This document shows, one piece after another, positions 35,334-45,857 of a stretch of DNA of 64,000 nucleotides; positions within the stretch are counted from its first letter, which is position 1; each line of letters begins with the position of its first letter. The translations under genes were made by a program, and so were the position numbers. The stretch lies in contig NZ_PZJP01000001.1 in the NCBI RefSeq assembly GCF_003206645.1, positions 416,425-480,424 on the forward strand. The letters are read 5' to 3'. The stretch comes from Salinicola aestuarinus. GTDB lineage: Bacteria > Pseudomonadota > Gammaproteobacteria > Pseudomonadales > Halomonadaceae. The notes beneath the pieces were generated by a model. That model did not search any database and was not told the DNA's origin. It saw only the letters and a program-made list of their open reading frames with translations.

Positions 35334-36332
35334 TCAGTAGCCCAGCGCCGGGTCGACGCGGTTCTCCAGTGCCTCGCCGGCCAGGTAGCGCTCGACGTTG
35401 GCAAAGAACAGCCGCAGGCAGCGCGGGGCGTAGTCGGCATCAAAGAGCCCGCTATGGGGTGTGACGATCAGGTTGCGTGTCGCCCAGTAGGGCGACGCCG
35501 ACGGCAGCGGCTCTTCGGGAAAGACGTCGAGCACCGCGCCGCGCAGTCGCCCGGCCTCCAGCCGCTCGGCAAGCGCGGCGACGTCGAGCACCGGGCCGCG
35601 GCCGATGTTGATCACGCCGCCCCGCTCGGGCATGGCATCGAGCGCCGAGGCGTCCACCGCGTGATGCGTCTCGGCAGTCAACGGCAGCGTGATCAGCAGG
35701 AAATCGGCCTCCGCCAGCGCCTCTTTCAAGCGACGCTGGGGCAGGCTGACGTCGGCGAGTTCGTGCTCGCGCCCGGAACGGCTGACGCCGACCACGCGCA
35801 GGCCCAGGTGGCGAGCGGCCCTGGCGGCAGCGCTACCCAGCGCCCCCATGCCGAGAATCACCACCGTCTTGCCGTCGATCGGCGCCAGCGCCGTCTGCGC
35901 CCAGTGCCGGTCGCGCTGCTGGGTGGCAAACAGCGGCAGCTGATTGTTGAGCATCAACAGCGCGGTCATCGCGAACTCCCGCGCCCGCGCGTCGTGATTG
36001 CCCTTGGCGTTGGTCACCTGCACCGTCGGCGGCAGACGGGACAGCGGAATACGATCGACCCCGGCGCTGGTGATGTGAACCCAGGCGAGCTTCGGCGCTC
36101 GCGCCGCCAGTTCGGCCAGGTCCAGCTTGCCCACCACCACCAGCACCTCGATCTCGGCAAGGGCCGCCTCGAGCGTCGCGAGATCACGGCTGACCTCGAC
36201 CGTCACCTGTGCCCCCAACTCGGTAAAGGTCTCAAGCACCGCCGCGACGTGGGACTCGGTGAATTCGGGGGACTGGCGAAAGTCCGGATCGGTGAAGACG
36301 TGGATGCGAAGCGGGGTCGAGCGGTGCGTCAT
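35334..36332 (-). CDS. D-2-hydroxyacid dehydrogenase (GhrA-like)
   Basis: 332 residues from ATG 36332 with GGAG eight bases upstream; an upstream extension is rejected. NAD-binding GMGALGSAAARAARHLG (about 148-165) and the catalytic set NIGRGPVLD (Arg), FPEEPLP (Glu) and VTPHSG (His) are intact. Enzymes of this family reduce glyoxylate, hydroxypyruvate or other 2-oxoacids. N-terminal residues fit the GhrA branch. The stop is 34 bases from the convergent TonB receptor end. Precise substrate unknown. Confidence 0.88.
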   Translation of the reverse strand: MTHRSTPLRIHVFTDPDFRQSPEFTESHVAAVLETFTELGAQVTVEVSRDLATLEAALAEIEVLVVVGKLDLAELAARAPKLAWVHITSAGVDRIPLSRLPPTVQVTNAKGNHDARAREFAMTALLMLNNQLPLFATQQRDRHWAQTALAPIDGKTVVILGMGALGSAAARAARHLGLRVVGVSRSGREHELADVSLPQRRLKEALAEADFLLITLPLTAETHHAVDASALDAMPERGGVINIGRGPVLDVAALAERLEAGRLRGAVLDVFPEEPLPSASPYWATRNLIVTPHSGLFDADYAPRCLRLFFANVERYLAGEALENRVDPALGY

Positions 36333-36577
36333 GCGGACTTCTCCGGCAGGGTCGATGGCGAGAGGGAATCGCAGTGTGACGGGGCTTGCCGAAAGCGACA
36401 AATCACGCCGCGCCAGCGCACCGGTGAACACCGAGTCGACTCGCTCTCTACCGCCAAGCGATTGCCGACCCCGCGCATCGGCCTTTCGATTTGCGCGTGG
36501 ATCGTTCACCCTCTCAGCGGCCGACGCGCCGACTCCTACTCAACGCGGTGCTCCTCTCTCTTCATCAGTGACACAGC

Positions 36578-37423
36578 ATGACGACCCCAACCTCTACAGA
36601 CGCCCCCTCCGACACGCTACTCGACATCGCCAATCGCACGATTCAGCGAGAGGACGCCGATGGCCGCGCCTACGAAGCGTTCTACGAGGCCTTCCAGGCG
36701 CGCCGGTTCTACATCGTCGTCAAGCCAATGCCGGATGGGGAGGTGGGTATCGCCTTTCGCGAGAGCCACGGGGTGCAGAGCCTCGTCGCCGGCGAGGACC
36801 GTGAACTGCTGCTCGAAAAGCTCGACACCGAAGGCCTGGCGCTCCAGGAGGTGACCGGATTCGCCATTCTGCGCCTGACGGAGCAGGAAGAGTTCGTGCT
36901 CGGCATCATGGAAGGCCGCGAAATAGACGACTGGCTGCTACTGACCTACGAACAGCTGGTACTGCTGGCGCGCATCGCCAATATGCAGGCCACACCGAGC
37001 GACACCGACCCCACCACAGAGGCCCCGCAACCGCCGCCCTATCCCAAGGCCTTTGTCGACTGGCTTTATCGCTACTGCCGTGACAATCACGACATCGAGC
37101 GGTGCTGGTTCGTCATTGCCACGATCGGCTCGCCTCGCAACCTCGACGTCGCCGTCATGCTCGACAGCGGTGGCGATAGCTATCATCTGGAACGCATTCG
37201 TCAGCAGGCCCGGTCGGCGTTCGTCGCCAGCGTCCACCTCTACGACGAAGCGGGGCTTTCGCGCATCGCGCGGGAGGACATGTCGGCGAACGTTCGACGC
37301 CACCCGCCGCTGTTCGACCGCCGCCACTCGCAGCATTTCCTCGCCCGCGGACTGCGTGCGCTCCGGCGCCATCCGGTCACCCACCTGCGGATCGACGTGG
37401 AGCCGGACGTCGAGCCGAAGTAG
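36578..37423 (+). CDS. Uncharacterised protein, possibly SseB-like
   Basis: 281 residues, acidic, with no signal peptide or membrane segment. Residues 25-130 (YEAFYEAFQARRFYIVV, VTGFAILRLTEQEEFVLGIMEG) and 150-235 (DWLYRYCRDNHDIERCWFVIATIG, LDVAVMLD) look like two alpha/beta segments separated by a proline-rich linker near 145-155. The arrangement is reminiscent of SseB-family proteins, but I cannot assign it firmly. The start ATG lies 245 bases from the divergent dehydrogenase. Function not inferred. Confidence 0.6.
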   Translation: MTTPTSTDAPSDTLLDIANRTIQREDADGRAYEAFYEAFQARRFYIVVKPMPDGEVGIAFRESHGVQSLVAGEDRELLLEKLDTEGLALQEVTGFAILRLTEQEEFVLGIMEGREIDDWLLLTYEQLVLLARIANMQATPSDTDPTTEAPQPPPYPKAFVDWLYRYCRDNHDIERCWFVIATIGSPRNLDVAVMLDSGGDSYHLERIRQQARSAFVASVHLYDEAGLSRIAREDMSANVRRHPPLFDRRHSQHFLARGLRALRRHPVTHLRIDVEPDVEPK

Positions 37424-37509
37424 CTCCGGGCCAACGCGTGGCGCCAGCAGCGCGGGGAATCGTAACGCGCTAGCATGACAAATCCCGTTACCGCTCGGAG
37501 CCCCGTCGC

Positions 37510-38082
37510 ATGTCGCTGCCACCCGTCCTCACTCGCCGCCCCTTCGTCTTTCTGCGTCACGGTCAGAGCACGCGCAACCACGAGCGCCGGATCGGCGGGC
37601 AGCAGGACGTTGGTCTGACCCAGCGCGGTCGAGAGGAGGCGCGCTACGCGCTTGACCTCCTGGGCGCTATCGACTGGTCGCTGGCGGTCTCGAGCCCGCT
37701 TGCGCGCGCGCGGGAGACAGCCGAGCTCGCGCTCGGTCGAGCGCCGGATCGCCTCGACGCTCGGCTGATGGAGCGCCACTGGGGCGAGTTCGAGGGCCAG
37801 CCGATTCCCGCGCGACTGCCCTATCTCGATACCCCGGCGGGCGGCGAATCCTGGACGGCGTTCGTCGACCGCATCGTGGCCGGACTGAACGATGCCCTGA
37901 ACGCCGCCGAGCGGCCACTGATCGTCGGCCACTCCGGCCTCATTCGTGTCATCCGCTGGATCGCCACCGGCACGCCCGAGGGGCCGCGCTCAGGCAATGC
38001 CGTGCCACTGCTGATGACACCGGAAGGTGACCGAGGCTGGGAGATCCGTCCCTTCGCATCACAGGACGCAAGCCGCCTGTGA
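37510..38082 (+). CDS. Histidine phosphatase family protein
   Basis: 190 residues. The catalytic motif LRHGQS (Arg16-His17-Gly18) is followed by SSPLARARETAE, an acid donor region with MERHWGEFEGQ, and the second histidine in IVGHSGLIRVIRW. These belong to the phosphoglycerate-mutase-like branch that forms a phosphohistidine intermediate. The substrate (sugar phosphate, alpha-ribazole phosphate or other) is not evident. Its 3' end overlaps the convergent nitrilase-YrhK gene by 24 bases. Confidence 0.88.
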   Translation: MSLPPVLTRRPFVFLRHGQSTRNHERRIGGQQDVGLTQRGREEARYALDLLGAIDWSLAVSSPLARARETAELALGRAPDRLDARLMERHWGEFEGQPIPARLPYLDTPAGGESWTAFVDRIVAGLNDALNAAERPLIVGHSGLIRVIRWIATGTPEGPRSGNAVPLLMTPEGDRGWEIRPFASQDASRL

Positions 38083-39708
38083 GCGCTCGATACGGGATGC
38101 CGGGGCCGAAAAGCGATAGTGCTCCTCGCTGATTTCGCCGCGGATGAAGGCCAGCAGGCGCTCGTCGGCGGCTTCGTCATCGAGGGTCGCGCCAATGCGA
38201 TGGTGGATCACCAGTCGCGCGCGCTGGTGGTTGAAGAGACCGCCGATCAGAAAGAGCGCGCTGCCGATCAGGAACTGCCAGGCGAGAAAGCCGAGAACCT
38301 GGGCGCGGTTGGAGACCTCCTCGAGCGACCAAAGGTAGGGCACGGAGGCGACGAGAAAGAGCACCGAGCCGGTCACGAACATCACAGCCGTGAGATTCAT
38401 CAGCTGCAGCGTTATCAGCGAGGAGGCACGGATGATCATCAGCACGTTGAGACCCGCGCCAAAGACGAAAAACAGCGAGCCAACGACGAAGCACCAGGCG
38501 CCGGCGACAATCCAGTGCCACCAGGAGAGAAAGAACAGGCTGCCCACGGTGAACAGCAGCGTGCCGGCGGTATAGGCGCACAGCGACACGATCTCCAGCA
38601 GCCGCGATGGCGAGGTGTGGGATTGAAACCAGAACGCCCGCACCTCGATCATGTCGTGGGCAAGCACCACCAGATAGACCAGCGACCCGACGAAAAAGAG
38701 CCAGGCACCGATGTCCTTCCACGGCTCCAGCGAGGGGAAGAACAGCACGCTGCCAATGACGAACAGCACACCGCCGAGTTCGTAGAGTAGCGCGTTGACG
38801 CCCTCCCACCACCTCTCCTTGCGGAGATCGGTCTGGCTTCGCTTGAGCCGCGCGGCACGCGGTCGGTTGGTAAAGAGGTGGGGCATGATTCGGTTTCCAC
38901 GGAGCAACGAAGCTGAAAAGGGTGACGGTTCAGTCGCTTGCACGCCAGGCCCGGGGGAATGCGGCGAATCGCACAACGCCTCAACGCGCCCCTGCCAGCC
39001 CGCGTCGCCGCGGCTCGCGATGACGAGACTGTCCGCGCCGTCGGCCGTGACGAGCTCGCCATCCGCGTGCCAGAAACCGCTTCGGCCGATCGCCTCCATA
39101 CCGCCGGAAGGCGCGTTGTGATTGGCGACGCCGACCAGCCAGTCGTGGCGCGCCGCGGTGCGGGCGAGCTGGGCGGTGTCGGCAGCGTAGCCGCCCTCGG
39201 TGATGAGCACGCCGGCCAGATAGACCGTCGCGCCGAGCGCGGCGCAGCGCTCGGCGTGCTCGGGCGCGTTGGTATCGGCGCAGATGGCAATGGCGATGCG
39301 CTCGCCGTCGAGCGCGAGCAGACAGTCACCCTCGCCGGGCTCGAAGGCCGTCTCTTCGCCCGGGTGCAGATGGCGCTTGGCATAGGTCGAGACCTCACCG
39401 TCGGCGGATACGACCAGCGCACCGACACGGGGACGTTCGCCGCCCACCAGCGGTAGCCCCGCGACAATACCGATACGATGTTCCGCGGCCGCCGCCATGA
39501 GCGGCGTCAAACGCGCGTCATCCGGCGTGAACGCCAGTTTCGCCGCCAGCGCCGGTTCATAGCCGGTCAGCGACAGCTCGGGGAAGACGAGCAGCGTGAC
39601 GCCGGCACGGGCTGCGGCGGCGATGACCGCGAGATGCCGCGCGAGATTGGCCTCGACGTCGCCCGCCACCGCACCGATCTGCGCCAGCCCCAGTACGGGT
39701 GCCGTCAT
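38059..39708 (-). CDS. Carbon-nitrogen hydrolase (nitrilase family) fused to triple YrhK-like membrane domain
   Basis: 549 residues from ATG 39708, overlapping the pyrC stop as ATGA. Residues 1-245 form a nitrilase-family amidase with the Glu-Lys-Cys triad: Glu44 ([10 protein letters not shown]), Lys111 ([11 protein letters not shown]) and Cys143 (AICADTN). After a linker of about 30 residues the frame continues into about 275 residues with six or more hydrophobic segments in three similar blocks ([40 protein letters not shown]), a YrhK-like pattern. No stop codon separates the two parts. A Met at 38886 could start the membrane part separately, but its ribosome site is weak. Either a genuine fusion or two genes joined by loss of a stop. 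Confidence 0.78.
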   Translation of the reverse strand: MTAPVLGLAQIGAVAGDVEANLARHLAVIAAAARAGVTLLVFPELSLTGYEPALAAKLAFTPDDARLTPLMAAAAEHRIGIVAGLPLVGGERPRVGALVVSADGEVSTYAKRHLHPGEETAFEPGEGDCLLALDGERIAIAICADTNAPEHAERCAALGATVYLAGVLITEGGYAADTAQLARTAARHDWLVGVANHNAPSGGMEAIGRSGFWHADGELVTADGADSLVIASRGDAGWQGRVEALCDSPHSPGPGVQATEPSPFSASLLRGNRIMPHLFTNRPRAARLKRSQTDLRKERWWEGVNALLYELGGVLFVIGSVLFFPSLEPWKDIGAWLFFVGSLVYLVVLAHDMIEVRAFWFQSHTSPSRLLEIVSLCAYTAGTLLFTVGSLFFLSWWHWIVAGAWCFVVGSLFFVFGAGLNVLMIIRASSLITLQLMNLTAVMFVTGSVLFLVASVPYLWSLEEVSNRAQVLGFLAWQFLIGSALFLIGGLFNHQRARLVIHHRIGATLDDEAADERLLAFIRGEISEEHYRFSAPASRIERSQAACVL

Positions 39709-40760
39709 GCCCGCGTCTTCGTCACCTGCCACGTCAGCGACTCGCCCGCCTTGTAGGGTACGAAGGTGTTGTCGCCCTCACCGACCGACTCGGCCACCGG
39801 CGTCGGCTGACGGGTCAGCGTGACCGTGCCCTCGTTCAGCGCCAGGCCGTAAAAACGCGGTCCGTTCTCCGAGCAGAACGCTTCGAAGTGCGCAAGCGCC
39901 CCTTCCTGCTCGAAGACATCGGCGTAGACCGAGAGCGAGGCCTCGGCGTTGAAGACGCCGGCGCAGCCGCAAGCGGTCTCCTTGGCAGCAGTGACATGGG
40001 GCGCGGAGTCGGTCCCCAGGAAGAATCGCGGATGCCCGCTGGCGACGGCTTCACGCAGGCCACGCTGGTGCGCCTGACGCTTCAGGATCGGCAGGCAGTA
40101 GAGGTGCGGGCGAATGCCACCGACCAGCATGTCGTTGCGGTTCTGCGCCAGGTGCTGCGGGGTGAGCGTGGCGGCGAGAGTCTCGTCACCCTCGAGCACG
40201 AACTGAGCCGCGTCTTTCGTGGTGATGTGCTCGAAGACCACCTTGAGCTGAGGGAACTGGCGGCGAATGTCGATCATCACTTCATCGATGAAGACCTTCT
40301 CGCGATCGAAGATGTCGACCTCGTCGCGGGTCACCTCACCGTGGATCAGCAGCGGCATGCCGATGCGCTGCATCGTTTCCAGCAGCGGATAGACGTCGCT
40401 GATGCGCTTCACGCCGTGCTGGGAGTTGGTAGTGGCATTGGCCGGATAGAGCTTGGCCGCGGTGAACACACCATCGCGATGCCCGCGCTCGAGAGTCTCG
40501 GCGCTGACGCTTTCGTTGAGATAGCAGGTCATCAACGGGGTGAAATCGTGCCCGGCGGGCAGCGCGGCGAGGATACGCTCGCGATAGGCGCTCGCGGCCT
40601 CGATCGTGGTGACCGGCGGCGCCAGGTTAGGCATCACGATGCCTCGCCGATAGACGGCGCTGGTATGCGGCAGCACGGCGGGGAGAATCTCGCCGTCGCG
40701 CAGATGCAGGTGCCAGTCGTCGGGGCGGCGAATAGTGAGCGTGTCGGGCGAGGCGGTCAT
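39705..40760 (-). CDS. pyrC: Dihydroorotase
   Basis: 351 residues from ATG 40760 with GGAGTCC upstream. Type II (E. coli-like) PyrC: metal ligands [10 protein letters not shown] (His17, His19), the carboxylated lysine in [14 protein letters not shown] (near 103), LLIHGE, FEHITT and the catalytic Asp in FLGTDSAPH. It catalyses reversible cyclisation of N-carbamoyl-aspartate to dihydroorotate in pyrimidine synthesis. It is upstream of and overlapping the nitrilase-YrhK gene, so the two are co-translated. Confidence 0.96.
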   Translation of the reverse strand: MTASPDTLTIRRPDDWHLHLRDGEILPAVLPHTSAVYRRGIVMPNLAPPVTTIEAASAYRERILAALPAGHDFTPLMTCYLNESVSAETLERGHRDGVFTAAKLYPANATTNSQHGVKRISDVYPLLETMQRIGMPLLIHGEVTRDEVDIFDREKVFIDEVMIDIRRQFPQLKVVFEHITTKDAAQFVLEGDETLAATLTPQHLAQNRNDMLVGGIRPHLYCLPILKRQAHQRGLREAVASGHPRFFLGTDSAPHVTAAKETACGCAGVFNAEASLSVYADVFEQEGALAHFEAFCSENGPRFYGLALNEGTVTLTRQPTPVAESVGEGDNTFVPYKAGESLTWQVTKTRA

Positions 40761-40896
40761 CAAGGACTCCTGACGGCGGGTGGGGAAGGATCCGCCCGCC
40801 ATCATACCAGAGCCCCTCATCCAGACGGCCTCCACCGCTTTGGCGAGCACCGGCAACTGCGCCGATAGTCACCGCGTCGGCCGCCCGGCCAGCCCT

Positions 40897-41958
40897 TCAG
40901 TCTCGCTCGGCCAGCTGCTCGCGTCGCGTTTCGCCCTGACGTTCCAGCATCCAGCCGGGGTACTCCGCCGGCAGGGCACTGACGGCGTCGAGGCGCGAAA
41001 GCTCCTCGGAGGTCAGCTGTATCTCGATGGCGCCGAGGTTATCGTCGAGCTGCTCGAGGCGTTTGGCCCCCACGATCACACTGGTCACTGCTGGCTGGTG
41101 CAGCAGCCAGGCCAGCGCGATACGCGCCACTGATACGCCGCGCGCTTCCGCCATCGGCGCCATCGCCTCGATACAGTCGAAGGCGCGTGAGCGCTCGACC
41201 GGTGGAAAGTCAAAGCCGCTGCGTCGCCCTTCATTGCCGGTCGTCTCGTCGCGGCGATACTTGCCACTGAGCAGGCCGCCGGCCAGCGGGCTCCAGACCA
41301 TCAGGCCGAGCCGTTCGCTATCGAGCATGGGGATCAGCTCGCGCTCCAGGTCGCGACCGGCCAGGGTGTAATAGGCCTGCAGCGACTCGAAGCGATGCCA
41401 GCCATTGTGTCGAGCGATGCCCTGAGCCTTCATGATCTGCCAGGCGGCCCAGTTGGAAACGCCGATATAGCGCACGTGGCCGTGTTCCACCAACGTGTGC
41501 AGGGCTCGCACTGTCTCCTCGATCGGCGTGGCGGGATCGAATCCGTGAATCTGATAGAGATCGATATGGTCGAGCTGCAGCCGCTTCAGGCTTGCCTTGA
41601 CCCCCTCCATGATGTGATAGCGCGAGGCGCCGCGATTGTTGACGCCCGCCCCGCCGTGGGGATCGCCATCGCCGGTGGTGCCGAACACTTTCGTGGCCAC
41701 CACCACATCGTCGCGTTTGACGCCAAGGTTTTTCAGCGCCTGGCCGGTCATCACCTCGGACTGCCCCTGCGAATAGACGTCGGCGGTATCGATGAAGTTG
41801 ATGCCCGCCTCCAGCGCTCGGCCCATCAGCCGGTCGGCGTCCGCCTGCTGCAGATCGCCAATGCGCTGCCAGAAATCGCCCTGACCGCCGAAGGTCATGG
41901 TCCCCAGGCAGAGCTGTGACACAAAAAGACCGGTATCGCCCAGTTTGCGGTAACGCAT
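40897..41958 (-). CDS. Aldo/keto reductase
   Basis: 353 residues from ATG 41958 with GAGAGG upstream. The catalytic tetrad is visible: Asp57 (NFIDTADVYSQG), Tyr62, Lys90 (VVVATKVFG) and His near 128 (DLYQIHGFD); C-terminal VIVGAKRLEQLDDNLGA binds NADPH. TIM-barrel oxidoreductase reducing aldehydes and ketones. It is divergent from an AraC-type regulator of the family that often controls such reductases. It is followed 136 bases later by pyrC on the same strand, possibly under a separate promoter. Confidence 0.9.
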   Translation of the reverse strand: MRYRKLGDTGLFVSQLCLGTMTFGGQGDFWQRIGDLQQADADRLMGRALEAGINFIDTADVYSQGQSEVMTGQALKNLGVKRDDVVVATKVFGTTGDGDPHGGAGVNNRGASRYHIMEGVKASLKRLQLDHIDLYQIHGFDPATPIEETVRALHTLVEHGHVRYIGVSNWAAWQIMKAQGIARHNGWHRFESLQAYYTLAGRDLERELIPMLDSERLGLMVWSPLAGGLLSGKYRRDETTGNEGRRSGFDFPPVERSRAFDCIEAMAPMAEARGVSVARIALAWLLHQPAVTSVIVGAKRLEQLDDNLGAIEIQLTSEELSRLDAVSALPAEYPGWMLERQGETRREQLAERD

Positions 41959-42131
41959 TCCGTCCTCTCCCGTGAAAACCTGTCGTTGAATGACCGCCAC
42001 AGTTTGCGCGTTGCACTGTCACGGGGCTGGCGCGATAGACCGGAATACTTGCCTAATGCTGTCAGCGGCTCGTTCGATGACAGGAGGGCCGTTAAGCTGG
42101 CGGTACGCCCCGCCAACTTGTGAGACCCACC

Positions 42132-43106
42132 ATGACGGCCCTGACAGGCGCAGAAGCGCCGGCACTTCCCTCCTTTGACCCGTCAGAGGCTGGGCATATC
42201 GAGCTCATCGATCTGCTCGATCGGCTGACAGACGGGCGGGACGGCAAGCACGCCACGGCCATCGCCGGCCTGACCGTGAACCGCCTGAGCGCACCGCAGC
42301 CCCCGCGCCACGTGATTCAGGCGCCGGCCTTCAGCGTCATCGCCCAGGGCCACAAACAGCTGTCGCTGGGCGAGACCCGACACACCTACGATCCGATGCA
42401 CTACATGGTCTCGGCGGTCAATCTGCCGGTGATGGCGCGCGTCGATGACGCCACCGGTGATCATCCCTATCTTGGGCTGCGGCTCGATCTGGACATCGCG
42501 ATGCTCGAAAAACTGGTGTGCGACATGCCCGCACCCCCCATGAGAGCGGAAGACACCCGGCGCGGCCTGCACGTCGAACGGCTGACCGCGCCGCTGCTGG
42601 AAGCCGTGCTTCGGCTGCTGCGACTGCTGGAAACTCCTGAGGACATCCCGGTGCTGGCTCCCATGGTGCAGCGCGAGATTCTCTATCGTCTGATGAGCGG
42701 TGAGCGGGGCGCCGCACTGAGCCGCATTGCCCTGCGCGACAGTCACGCCGGCCGCGTGCGCGCCGCGGCGGCGCTGCTGCGCGCACGCTTCGACCAGCCA
42801 GTGAGCATGGCGACGCTGGCCGACGAGGTGCACATGAGCGTCTCTACCCTGCATCACCATTTCCGGGCGGTGACCTCGATGAGCCCGCTGCAGTTTCAAA
42901 AGCGTGTGCGGCTGGAGGAGGCGCGCCGACTGCTGCTGGGCGGTGAGCTGGACATTACTGCCATCGCCGGGCAGGTGGGCTATGAAAGCCCATCCCAGTT
43001 CAGTCGCGAGTACCGGCGCCTGTTCGGCGATTCACCTCGTGGGGATCGTCAGCGCTGGCAGGCACCGGCATCGGCAGGGACGACGACCGGCGCGACGCCT
43101 TCATAG
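42132..43106 (+). CDS. AraC-family regulator with AraC_N sensor domain
   Basis: 324 residues from ATG 42132 (a GTG four codons earlier is possible). N-terminal AraC_N-type sensor domain (about 40-195: PAFSVIAQGHKQLSLG, YDPMHYMVSAVNLPV) followed by two helix-turn-helix motifs at about 225-315 (MATLADEVHMSVSTLHHHFRAVTSMSPLQFQK and ITAIAGQVGYESPSQFSREYRRLFG). Divergent from the aldo/keto reductase gene with 173 bases between starts. This layout suggests it activates the reductase in response to aldehydes or similar stress. Confidence 0.91.
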   Translation: MTALTGAEAPALPSFDPSEAGHIELIDLLDRLTDGRDGKHATAIAGLTVNRLSAPQPPRHVIQAPAFSVIAQGHKQLSLGETRHTYDPMHYMVSAVNLPVMARVDDATGDHPYLGLRLDLDIAMLEKLVCDMPAPPMRAEDTRRGLHVERLTAPLLEAVLRLLRLLETPEDIPVLAPMVQREILYRLMSGERGAALSRIALRDSHAGRVRAAAALLRARFDQPVSMATLADEVHMSVSTLHHHFRAVTSMSPLQFQKRVRLEEARRLLLGGELDITAIAGQVGYESPSQFSREYRRLFGDSPRGDRQRWQAPASAGTTTGATPS

Positions 43107-43117
43107 CGCGCGAGTCG

Positions 43118-43135
43118 AGCGCCGACCTTGGCGCT
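43118..43135. terminator. Hairpin between convergent araC and MFS genes
   Basis: AGCGCC-GACCTT-GGCGCT, a 6-bp stem in a 36-base gap between two convergent stops, with only a weak T-rich stretch after it. Probable shared terminator. Confidence 0.4.
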
Positions 43136-43142
43136 TCCCGTT

Positions 43143-44330
43143 TCAGCGTGACGGGCGCTTGAGCAGCAGCACCAGCGCAACCACGCAGAGCAGGGCGACC
43201 AGCGCATCGAAGATCAGCCCGGTCGTCGTGAGATCGATCACGCTGGCCAGCAGCCCGATCCCCACGACCGGCAGGGAGATGGCGACGTAGGCGACCACGA
43301 AGAAGGTCGAGACCACCGCCGCCTTGTGCTCGGCGGGGCTGGCCGCGGCGACCGCGCCGAGCCCGGCCCGAAACGAGATGCCCTGGCCAATGCCGGCGAT
43401 CACCGGCCCGAGGAAGAAGCCCGCGAGCGTTTCGGCCGCAATGCCCCAGGCCAGAAAGCCGACGCCGAGGAGCAGTACGCCGCAGCCGATCGGCAGGCGC
43501 CGCGATTCCGGCAGGCGCCCCTGCACCAGCTGCCCGAGGGTGGAGGCGATGAACAGCAGGCCGGCGACGACGCCGATCAGTGCCGGATTGTGGTAACCGA
43601 GCTCGCCGCCGACGAAGGCCGGGGTCACCGAGGTAGCAAAGCCGCACACCATGAAGCCGGCAAAGGCTGCGATCGCCGCGGGCGCGAAGACGCCGCGCAC
43701 CTCGGGCGGCACGCTGAGCCGCTGTACCCGCAGGCGAACCCGCTCGGGGCGCGAAACGGTCTCAGGGGCGCGCCAGATGCAGAGCACGGCCAGCACCGCC
43801 AGTACCAGATGCACAATATAGGTCGTCTGCAGCGGTAGCGGGGCGAGCCAGGCAAGCCCGCCGGCCAGCATCGGTCCGAGGCCGAGCCCGCCCATGTTGG
43901 CGGCAGTCGCGACAAGGGTGCCGACCCGCGTCCAGCGCTCGGGGACGAGCTCCATCACGGCGACGGTGGCGGTCCCGGTGAAGATGCCAGCGGACATGCC
44001 GGAGAGCACGCGGGCGACGAGAACCGGGGTGAGGCCATCGGCCTGCCAGAACACCAGATCGCTCGCCGCCGACAGCAGCAGCCCGGCGAAGAGCAGCGGA
44101 CGGCGACCGAGCTGATCCGACCAGCGGCCGGTGAGCAGCAACGCACCGATGACGCCGATGGCGTAGACCGCGAAGATGACCGTGATCATCAGCTGGGAGA
44201 AACCGAAAGTGTCGCGGTAGAGCGGATAGAGCGGCGTCGGCAGCGTCGCGCCGAGCATGGTGATCATGAAAGCGAAAGCGGCACCGAGAAAGACGGCGCG
44301 GCTCTGCGCGGGGGAAGCGGTAGCGGCCAT
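43143..44330 (-). CDS. MFS transporter (putative drug or metabolite exporter)
   Basis: 395 residues, twelve predicted membrane helices. GRWSDQLGRRPLL (about 67-79) is the MFS loop 2-3 motif, and VARVLSGMSAGIFTGTATVAVMELVP lies in helices 4-5. ATG 44330 has AAGGA six bases upstream. The family resembles the multidrug and sugar-efflux-like MFS branch. No regulator is adjacent on its 5' side; it is divergent from gmk. Substrate unknown. Confidence 0.86.
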   Translation of the reverse strand: MAATASPAQSRAVFLGAAFAFMITMLGATLPTPLYPLYRDTFGFSQLMITVIFAVYAIGVIGALLLTGRWSDQLGRRPLLFAGLLLSAASDLVFWQADGLTPVLVARVLSGMSAGIFTGTATVAVMELVPERWTRVGTLVATAANMGGLGLGPMLAGGLAWLAPLPLQTTYIVHLVLAVLAVLCIWRAPETVSRPERVRLRVQRLSVPPEVRGVFAPAAIAAFAGFMVCGFATSVTPAFVGGELGYHNPALIGVVAGLLFIASTLGQLVQGRLPESRRLPIGCGVLLLGVGFLAWGIAAETLAGFFLGPVIAGIGQGISFRAGLGAVAAASPAEHKAAVVSTFFVVAYVAISLPVVGIGLLASVIDLTTTGLIFDALVALLCVVALVLLLKRPSR

Positions 44331-44509
44331 GACGATCCTTGAGTCACTAGCGAAGAGGGCAAACGAAGGCAGCGTAGCATCGTGAAGGAAGGCGAAAGTC
44401 GCAAACCGACCGGCCCGCGGAAGGCGACCGCATTGCGGTCATCGCGAAGACATGACTCGGAACCCGGACAGCGACGATGCGGGACTCCTGAGAGGTGCGC
44501 CATCTGTGA

Positions 44510-45223
<714 letters not shown>

Positions 45224-45403
45224 GACCGAGACGCTCCCCACTCGACCGCCGCCGGCCAGCCGGAATCCGCGCGACGCGGGGCCGAGTGGGCGATGGCAGA
45301 ATTCCTACACTTGTCAGACAACATGGGCGTTGCGTAGACTGCACGGTCCCCAGGACCGCTCATGCAGCGGCCTCCTCCATTTTCCGGCTGCAGGGTTATC
45401 CTC

Positions 45404-45667
45404 ATGGCACGAGTGACCGTCGAAGATTGTCTGGACCACATCGAGAACCGTTTCAAGCTGGTGATGATCTCCTCCCGGCGCGCCCGTCAGCTCGCTCGCG
45501 GCTCCCGCGATGCGCTGCTGCCGTGGGAAAACGACAAGCCGACCGTGATGGCGCTGCGTGAGATCGCGACCGGCCAGATCGGCGACAGCATTCTCGACGA
45601 ACCGGTCGAAGCCGCGCCGCCGCGTCCGCGCCCCGAGCCGCAGCCGAACCAGGACTACGACATCTGA
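45404..45667 (+). CDS. rpoZ: DNA-directed RNA polymerase omega subunit
   Basis: 87 residues from ATG 45404; a longer frame from 45362 is rejected. [33 protein letters not shown] is the canonical omega N-terminus, with [17 protein letters not shown] after it and a Pro/Glu-rich tail. It assists RNA polymerase assembly, contributes to ppGpp binding, and is followed by spoT, matching the usual neighbourhood. Confidence 0.96.
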   Translation: MARVTVEDCLDHIENRFKLVMISSRRARQLARGSRDALLPWENDKPTVMALREIATGQIGDSILDEPVEAAPPRPRPEPQPNQDYDI

Positions 45668-45857
45668 GTCAGCCCCGTCCGGCGGGGTCGCGAGTGCGTG
45701 CTCAGGTGCGCCCCGCTGCTCCGTCGGGGACTGACTCGAGCTGGCCTGCGATGATCCGACCTGGCCGATAGCGAGCGCGCGTGGACTCCATGAGCGCCCG
45801 TCAGGGTCAGCGACACGATTCCCAGTGATACGGTTTCCAGTGATATAGGCGCACTGC

